A stretch of DNA of 10,146 bases from JBCBSP01 sp964561235. GTDB taxonomy: Bacteria > Pseudomonadota > Alphaproteobacteria > Caulobacterales > Maricaulaceae. The position numbers and the translations under genes are program-made. Below are positions 6,459 to 10,146 of this stretch, in pieces; positions within the stretch are counted from its first letter, which is position 1, and every line of letters starts with the position of its first letter. The notes below the pieces were generated by a model that saw only the letters and a program-made list of their open reading frames with translations, was not told the DNA's origin and did not search any database. The stretch covers positions 1-10,146 of the forward strand of contig CAZLOV010000089.1 in assembly GCA_964561235.1 (NCBI GenBank), written 5' to 3'.

Positions 6459-7096
6459 CCGCGCTTCTCGCCGTCGACGCCACGGGTCCGTGGTGCGCGG
6501 CGGCCCTGCGCGATCCTTCCGGGGGCCTGCACGAGACGATTGAGCCCATGGCCCGCGGCCAGGCCGAACGTCTTGCGCCGATGGTGCAGGCGCTTCTTGT
6601 GGACGCGGGCCTTGCGTCCGCCAGTCTTGCCCGCGTGGCCTGCGCGACCGGACCCGGCAGTTTCGCCGGCGCGCGCGTCGGCGCGGCCTTCGTCCGCGGG
6701 CTGGCCCTCGCCACGGGCGCGGAGGCTGTCGGCGTCTCCAGCCTTGATGTGCTCGCCCGCGCCGCCGATCCTGACCGGCGGTTAAGGCTTGCCGTAGCGC
6801 TGGACGTCAAGCGCGGCGAGATGATCGTGCGCGGCTACGAGCGCGGTCAGCCCGCAAGCGCCGCGCAGCGCATGACCGCCGAGGCCGCGCGCGAGGCCGT
6901 GCGCGCCTTTTCCCCTGACGCCGTCACGGGCTCAGGCGCGGAGACTGTCGGCGGCGGGGCGGCGTTCATTTCCGTGGAGCCGCCGGCAATGGCGGCGTTG
7001 CTGTGTCTCGCCGCGGAAGCGGATCCGGCGCAGTCGCCGCCCTCGCCCTTCTACGCGCGTCCGCCCGACGCCGATCCTCCGGGCCGGCGGCGGTGA
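6455..7096 (+). CDS. tsaB: tRNA t6A37 biosynthesis protein TsaB
   Basis: A 213-residue protein of the ASKHA fold. TsaB is the non-catalytic partner that dimerises with TsaD and, with TsaE, helps transfer the threonylcarbamoyl group to A37 of ANN-decoding tRNAs. The N-terminal strand TALLAVDATG, the TsaB signature GPGSF at 66-70 followed by AGARVGAAFVRGLA, and the C-terminal PFYARPPDA are typical. The region usually reading with a conserved His (GHSEHL in many TsaB) is RGQAERLAPM here, a minor divergence. The GTG start at 6455 overlaps the upstream stop in a GTGA arrangement, and the TGA at 7094-7096 overlaps the GTG start of rimI in the same way. Early placement of the strand-1 motif supports the GTG start. 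Confidence 0.95.
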   Translation: MTALLAVDATGPWCAAALRDPSGGLHETIEPMARGQAERLAPMVQALLVDAGLASASLARVACATGPGSFAGARVGAAFVRGLALATGAEAVGVSSLDVLARAADPDRRLRLAVALDVKRGEMIVRGYERGQPASAAQRMTAEAAREAVRAFSPDAVTGSGAETVGGGAAFISVEPPAMAALLCLAAEADPAQSPPSPFYARPPDADPPGRRR

Positions 7097-7542
7097 GCGC
7101 GGACATCCGGACGATCGACTGGACGGCGTCCGCTGTATGCGCGGAGCTGCATGCGGAGACCTTTCCCGATCCATGGAGCGAAGCCGCGCTGCGAAGCCTC
7201 CTGGCGCAGCCGAACGTCCACGGTCGGCTCGCCATGGCGCAGGGCCCTGCGGGCTTCATCCTCATGCGCACGGCGCGGGACGAGGCGGAAGTGCTCACGC
7301 TTGCGGTTCGGCCGGCGCTGCGCCGCCTCGGACTTGGCGCAGCCCTTCTGAGGGCGGGCGAGACAGCGGCGACGGATGACGGCGCCCAGCGGCTGTTTCT
7401 TGAGGTGTCGGAGACCAACCAGGCCGCCCGGAGGCTCTATTCCGCCGCGGGATGGCGTGAGGCCGGCCGCCGGCCGCGCTATTACGCAGACGGGGCCGAT
7501 GCGGTCCTGATGGAGAAAACCGCAGGCCCGAGGGCGGGTTGA
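7093..7542 (+). CDS. rimI: Ribosomal protein S18 alanine N-acetyltransferase RimI
   Basis: A 149-residue GNAT acetyltransferase that uses acetyl-CoA to acetylate protein N-termini, classically ribosomal protein S18. The acetyl-CoA loop RRLGLGA is at residues 77-83, after the strand EVLTLAVRP. LFLEVSETNQAARRLY at 101-116 carries the family's Glu104 (general base), Asn109 and Tyr116 (general acid). GWREAGRRPRYY at 120-131 is the usual RimI tail motif. The GTG start at 7093 overlaps the tsaB stop. A longer in-frame reading from 7003 runs inside tsaB and lacks family character. The tsaB-rimI pairing is widespread in bacteria and supports both identifications. Confidence 0.94.
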   Translation: MSADIRTIDWTASAVCAELHAETFPDPWSEAALRSLLAQPNVHGRLAMAQGPAGFILMRTARDEAEVLTLAVRPALRRLGLGAALLRAGETAATDDGAQRLFLEVSETNQAARRLYSAAGWREAGRRPRYYADGADAVLMEKTAGPRAG

Positions 7543-7545
7543 ATA

Positions 7546-7575
7546 TGGACACCCGCGCGCGAGGGCGGATATCTA
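7546..7575 (+). promoter_or_regulatory. Possible fur promoter
   Basis: The 86-bp gap between rimI and fur contains TGGACA (five of six to TTGACA), an 18-base spacer and TATCTA (three of six to TATAAT), next to a local AT-rich patch GGATATCTAG. The -10 match is poor, so this is only a candidate. No clear Fur-binding repeat was seen that would show autoregulation. Confidence 0.25.
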
Positions 7576-7617
7576 GGGTGAACGGACTAACCGCGCATCC
7601 CCCTGCCTGCGCCCTCG

Positions 7618-7624
7618 AAGGAGG
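7618..7624 (+). promoter_or_regulatory. Strong Shine-Dalgarno of fur
   Basis: AAGGAGG lies 4 nt before the ATG at 7629. It is the best ribosome binding site in the window and fixes the fur start; the spacing is slightly short. Confidence 0.75.
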
Positions 7625-7628
7625 CCCC

Positions 7629-8051
7629 ATGTCCGACCGGATCGAAAAGCTTTGCACCGAGAAGGGCCTTCGCATGACCGACCAGCGCCGCGTCATCGCG
7701 CGCGTGCTGTCGGAATCCGATGACCATCCCGACGCGGAAGAGCTGCACCGGCGCGCGTCCTCGGTCGATGACCGCATCTCGCTGGCGACGGTCTACCGTA
7801 CGGTGCGGCTGTTCGAGGAAGCGGGCATCATCGAGCGCCATGACTTCCGCGACGGCCGATCGCGCTATGAGGAGGCGCCCGACGAACACCACGACCACCT
7901 CATCGACATGCGCAGCGGCGAGGTGATCGAGTTCGTCGACGAGGAGATCGAGCGGCTGCAGGAACTGGTCGCGCGACGTCTGGGTTACAAGCTCGTCGAC
8001 CACCGGCTCGAGCTCTACGCGGTGCCGCTCGACGAGGCCGACAAGGACTGA
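7629..8051 (+). CDS. fur: Fur-family metal-responsive repressor lacking the CxxC zinc pair
   Basis: A 140-residue Fur-family DNA-binding regulator. The winged-helix part covers residues 1-80, with the recognition helix around SLATVYRTVRLFEE (51-64). Metal ligands line up with E. coli Fur at the same numbers: H33, E81, H88 and H90 for one site, and H87, D89, E108 and H125 for the other. The structural zinc cysteines 93 and 96 of E. coli Fur are replaced (HHDHLIDMRSGEV has Asp and Ser there), as I recall for Caulobacter-type and other alphaproteobacterial Fur/Mur proteins. It may sense Fe(II) or, as the rhizobial Mur proteins do, Mn(II); sequence alone cannot decide. It lacks the His-rich haem region of Irr. 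The gene stands 86 bp after rimI and 105 bp before miaB. Confidence 0.93.
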   Translation: MSDRIEKLCTEKGLRMTDQRRVIARVLSESDDHPDAEELHRRASSVDDRISLATVYRTVRLFEEAGIIERHDFRDGRSRYEEAPDEHHDHLIDMRSGEVIEFVDEEIERLQELVARRLGYKLVDHRLELYAVPLDEADKD

Positions 8052-8057
8052 CTTCGC

Positions 8058-8077
8058 AGCCCTTGCGCGACAGGGCT
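8058..8077 (+). terminator. Hairpin just after fur
   Basis: AGCCCT and AGGGCT form a 6-bp stem with an 8-base loop, 6 bases after the fur stop, followed by TTGAAA. There is no T run, so termination would be weak. It overlaps the candidate miaB promoter. Confidence 0.3.
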
Positions 8078-8091
8078 TGAAACCGCATAAC
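8063..8091 (+). promoter_or_regulatory. Possible miaB promoter
   Basis: TTGCGC, a 17-base spacer and CATAAC (four of six to TATAAT) lie in the fur-miaB gap. Transcription would start near 8098 and give a leader of about 60 nt that includes the hairpin at 8111-8132. The -35 match is only three of six, so this stays tentative. Confidence 0.25.
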
Positions 8092-8110
8092 GCCCGGCTC
8101 AGGTGCGAAG

Positions 8111-8132
8111 AGGCCCGGATGAACCGGGCTTT
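8111..8132 (+). promoter_or_regulatory. Hairpin in the miaB leader
   Basis: GCCCGG (8113-8118), loop ATGAA and CCGGGC form a perfect 6-bp GC stem, extendable by a G-U and an A-T pair at its foot and followed by TTTG. It could be a weak terminator after fur or an attenuator of miaB. The loop carries the ATG of a short reading frame that ends at the miaB start. Confidence 0.4.
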
Positions 8133-8160
8133 GCCGGCGAGGAGGCCGGCGCGGGAATGA
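8119..8160 (+). CDS. Possible 13-residue leader peptide ahead of miaB
   Basis: A short frame, MNRALPARRPARE, with a Shine-Dalgarno-like GAAGAGG at 8107-8113, 5 nt before its ATG. Its TGA overlaps the miaB ATG in an ATGA junction, the classic layout for translational coupling. Four of 13 residues are Arg, including two consecutive AGG codons. However, those AGGs are also the Shine-Dalgarno of miaB (8139-8145), so they may have no coding meaning. With only 13 codons, chance is a fair explanation. Confidence 0.25.
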   Translation: MNRALPARRPARE

Positions 8161-9548
8161 GCGAGCATCGCGGCGGGAGCGCGCGCAAGCGCCTCTTCAT
8201 CAAGACCTACGGCTGCCAGATGAACGTGTACGACAGCGAGCGTATGCGTGATCTCCTGCGCCCGCTGGGGTATGAGCCCGCCGACCAGCCCGAGGGCGCC
8301 GACCTCGTCATTCTCAACACGTGCCATATCCGCGAGAAGGCTGCGGAGAAGGTGTATTCCGAGCTCGGCCGCCTGCGTCCGCTCAAGGAGGAGAAGGCCG
8401 CGGCGGGCGAGGCGATGACGATCGCCGTCGCCGGCTGCGTCGCCCAGGCCGAAGGCGCGGAAATCAAGGCGCGCGCCCCGGTCGTTGATCTCGTCGTCGG
8501 CCCGCAGGCTTATCACAAGCTGCCCGAGTTCATCGCCGAGGTGCATCGCGGCCGCGGCGACGGACTGCAGACCGATTTCGACGTCGAGGAGAAGTTCGAC
8601 CAGCTCGCAGCGCCCGCGCGCGCCGTCGACGGCCCTGCGGCTTTCGTCACCGTTCAGGAGGGCTGCGACAAGTTCTGCAGCTTCTGCGTTGTGCCCTACA
8701 CGCGCGGCGCGGAATGGTCGCGCCCTGTCGACCAGGTGACCGCGGAGGTTCGTGCGCTTGTCAGCCGCGGCGTGCGCGAGATCACGCTTCTGGGTCAGAA
8801 CGTCAATGCATACCACGGCGCAGCGCCCGCAGGCCGTGAGGAGGAAGGGGTCTGGCCGCTCGCCCGGCTCGTGCGCCATCTTGGCCGGATCGACGGGCTG
8901 GAGCGCCTCCGCTTCACGACCTCGCACCCCAACGACATGGACGCCGGCCTGATCGCGGCGTTCGCCGACGAGCCCAAGCTCATGCCCTATCTGCACCTGC
9001 CCGTGCAGTCGGGTTCGGACCGGATCCTGCGCGCGATGAACCGCAAGCATGACGCCGCGCGCTATCTGGACATCATCGCGCAGGTTCGCGAGGCGCGCCC
9101 GGACATCGCCATTTCCGGCGACATGATCGTCGGCTTCCCGGGCGAGACCGACGCCGATTTCGAAGACACGATGCGGCTTGTCGAGCGGGTCGAGTACGCG
9201 TCGTGCTTCTCGTTCAAGTATTCCCGGCGGCCGGGCACGCCGGGGGCTGCGCTTGCGGGCCAGGTCGAAGAGGCCGTGAAGACCGAACGTCTTGCAAGGC
9301 TCCAGGCGCGTCTGTCCGAACAGCAGGCCGCCTTCAACGCGCGCCAGGTCGGCCGCACCCTGCCGGTCCTGTTCGAGAAGGCCGCCAGAAAGCCGGGCCA
9401 GCTTCATGGCCGTAGTCCCTATCTCCAGGCGGTGCACGTGTTTGCGCCGGAAAGCCTGATTGGCCGGATCGCCGAGGTGCGCATCGAGTCGGCGAGCGCG
9501 AACGCGCTTTCCGGCGTGCTGGCGGAACGCGGGAGCGACGCGGCTTGA
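8157..9548 (+). CDS. miaB: tRNA-2-methylthio-N6-dimethylallyladenosine synthase MiaB
   Basis: A 463-residue radical-SAM methylthiotransferase that adds the 2-methylthio group to i6A37 of tRNAs. The N-terminal methylthiotransferase domain carries the auxiliary [4Fe-4S] ligands C20 (TYGCQMN), C56 (NTCHIRE) and C94 (AGCVAQ). The radical-SAM cluster is C170-x3-C174-x2-C177 in EGCDKFCSFC, followed by VVPYTRG. LLGQNVNAYHG (211-221), TTSHP (254-258) and IVGFPGET (324-331) are further family signatures. A TRAM RNA-binding domain lies at about 395-457. All essential residues are present and the length is normal. The ATG at 8157 is preferred, with GAGGAGG 11 nt upstream; a GTG at 8103 would add 18 residues not typical of the family. 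It depends on Fe-S supply, consistent with nfu and fur in the same cluster. Confidence 0.97.
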   Translation: MSEHRGGSARKRLFIKTYGCQMNVYDSERMRDLLRPLGYEPADQPEGADLVILNTCHIREKAAEKVYSELGRLRPLKEEKAAAGEAMTIAVAGCVAQAEGAEIKARAPVVDLVVGPQAYHKLPEFIAEVHRGRGDGLQTDFDVEEKFDQLAAPARAVDGPAAFVTVQEGCDKFCSFCVVPYTRGAEWSRPVDQVTAEVRALVSRGVREITLLGQNVNAYHGAAPAGREEEGVWPLARLVRHLGRIDGLERLRFTTSHPNDMDAGLIAAFADEPKLMPYLHLPVQSGSDRILRAMNRKHDAARYLDIIAQVREARPDIAISGDMIVGFPGETDADFEDTMRLVERVEYASCFSFKYSRRPGTPGAALAGQVEEAVKTERLARLQARLSEQQAAFNARQVGRTLPVLFEKAARKPGQLHGRSPYLQAVHVFAPESLIGRIAEVRIESASANALSGVLAERGSDAA

Positions 9549-10146
9549 GCCGATCCGTCCGCCCCCGGAAGACCGCCGCAGCCGCTTCGGAAACCCTGCG
9601 CTTCGACGACGCCGAGCTGGTCCGCGTCGTCGCCGGCCCGGGGCATGAGAACCTGGCGGTGCTTGAAGGCGCGCTGGACGTCCGTCTCGAGGCGCCCGGC
9701 GGCGGGCAGGTCGTCGTGATGTCGGATGATGCGCGGCGGCGGCGCGACGCGGCGCGCGTGCTGGCGGCGCTCTATGCGCGCGCGGAGGCGCGGCTTCCCA
9801 TAGATCCGCCCACCGCCCGCGCCGCCTGCGCCATGGCCGGCGAGGCGCCGGGCGAGGCCGTCGACACGGTCATCCGGGTGCCGCGCGGGGAAAGCTTCGC
9901 GGCGCGGACCGCCGGCCAGAAGGCCTATGTGCGCCAGCTCAAGGACGAGGGCGCCTATGACGTCGTGTTCGGCGTCGGGCCGGCGGGCACCGGCAAGACC
10001 CTGCTGGCCGTCGCCCACGGCGCTGCGAAGCTCGTGGAGGGCGGCGTCGACCGGCTGGTGATCACGCGCCCGGCCGTGGAGGCGGGCGAACGCCTGGGCT
10101 TCCTGCCGGGCGATCTGGAAGAGAAGATCGACCCTTATCTTCTGCC
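9545..10146 (+). CDS. phoH: PhoH-family ATPase (3' end cut by window edge)
   Basis: The first 200 codons of a PhoH/YbeZ-type protein, a cytoplasmic P-loop ATPase usually encoded next to the rRNA endonuclease YbeY. The N-terminal region (about 15-80) resembles the KH-like domain of long PhoH proteins. The Walker A loop is GPAGTGKT at 145-152, and VITRPAVEAGERLGFLPGD at 172-190 is the strongly conserved PhoH signature. The best start is TTG at 9545, overlapping the miaB stop as TTGA; no ATG or GTG occurs in frame before well inside the conserved region. The Walker B motif lies beyond the window. YbeY, CorC and Lnt genes would be expected next in most alphaproteobacteria. Confidence 0.95.
   Translation, partial: MSRSVRPRKTAAAASETLRFDDAELVRVVAGPGHENLAVLEGALDVRLEAPGGGQVVVMSDDARRRRDAARVLAALYARAEARLPIDPPTARAACAMAGEAPGEAVDTVIRVPRGESFAARTAGQKAYVRQLKDEGAYDVVFGVGPAGTGKTLLAVAHGAAKLVEGGVDRLVITRPAVEAGERLGFLPGDLEEKIDPYLL

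Noticed and set aside
7587..9437. A 616-codon open frame on the minus strand
   Set aside because: It is antisense to fur and miaB and spans their gap. The plus-strand genes have complete motifs, and the antisense product looks like GC-biased non-coding translation.
1..10146. Mobile element, prophage, toxin-antitoxin, CRISPR or defence island
   Set aside because: No transposase, integrase, terminal repeats, spaced direct repeats or defence-type domains were seen. Composition and gene content look like a stable core chromosome.

Overview
The window is a GC-rich chromosomal segment from an alphaproteobacterium. The clearest evidence is the gene order on the right: universal stress protein, Nfu, (nitroreductase), TsaB, RimI, Fur, MiaB, PhoH. 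From memory this order is typical of Alphaproteobacteria. The Fur protein also lacks the CxxC pair, as I recall for alphaproteobacterial Fur/Mur. The order within the class cannot be fixed from this sequence. I saw no tRNA, rRNA, CRISPR array, insertion sequence, phage or plasmid feature.

Left part (1-4569) holds four less tightly linked genes. A two-transmembrane HAMP-GGDEF-EAL cyclic-di-GMP enzyme runs off the left edge on the minus strand (1-1859). Upstream of it on the same strand is a PfkB-family, adenosine-kinase-like gene (2003-3007). The 143-bp gap between them holds a perfect DnaA-box sequence, a near-CtrA motif and weak hairpins. Divergent from the kinase is a DcsG/RimK-like ATP-grasp ligase (3096-3989). 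Its last 20 bases overlap, tail to tail, an unrecognised protein with two membrane segments (3970-4569, minus).

Right part (4633-10146) is all on the plus strand and looks like one or a few transcription units: universal stress protein (interrupted by ten Ns, which break its frame), Nfu scaffold, RutE-type nitroreductase, tsaB, rimI, fur, miaB and phoH (cut by the right edge). Three junctions overlap by 4 bases and use GTG or TTG starts (nitroreductase/tsaB, tsaB/rimI, miaB/phoH), which implies translational coupling. The fur and miaB genes have their own leaders of 86 and 105 bp. The miaB leader contains two hairpins and a possible 13-codon mini-ORF that overlaps the miaB start.

Functionally the right-hand cluster joins iron and Fe-S handling (Fur, Nfu) to modification of tRNA position A37 (MiaB makes ms2 on i6A37, TsaB contributes to t6A37), with ribosomal protein acetylation (RimI) and PhoH alongside. 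In E. coli the Nfu homologue NfuA is known to support MiaB, so Nfu and miaB in one cluster makes sense. I found no convincing undescribed system; the best leads are the miaB leader, the DnaA/CtrA-like gap at 1928-2000, the standalone ATP-grasp enzyme and the unknown membrane protein.
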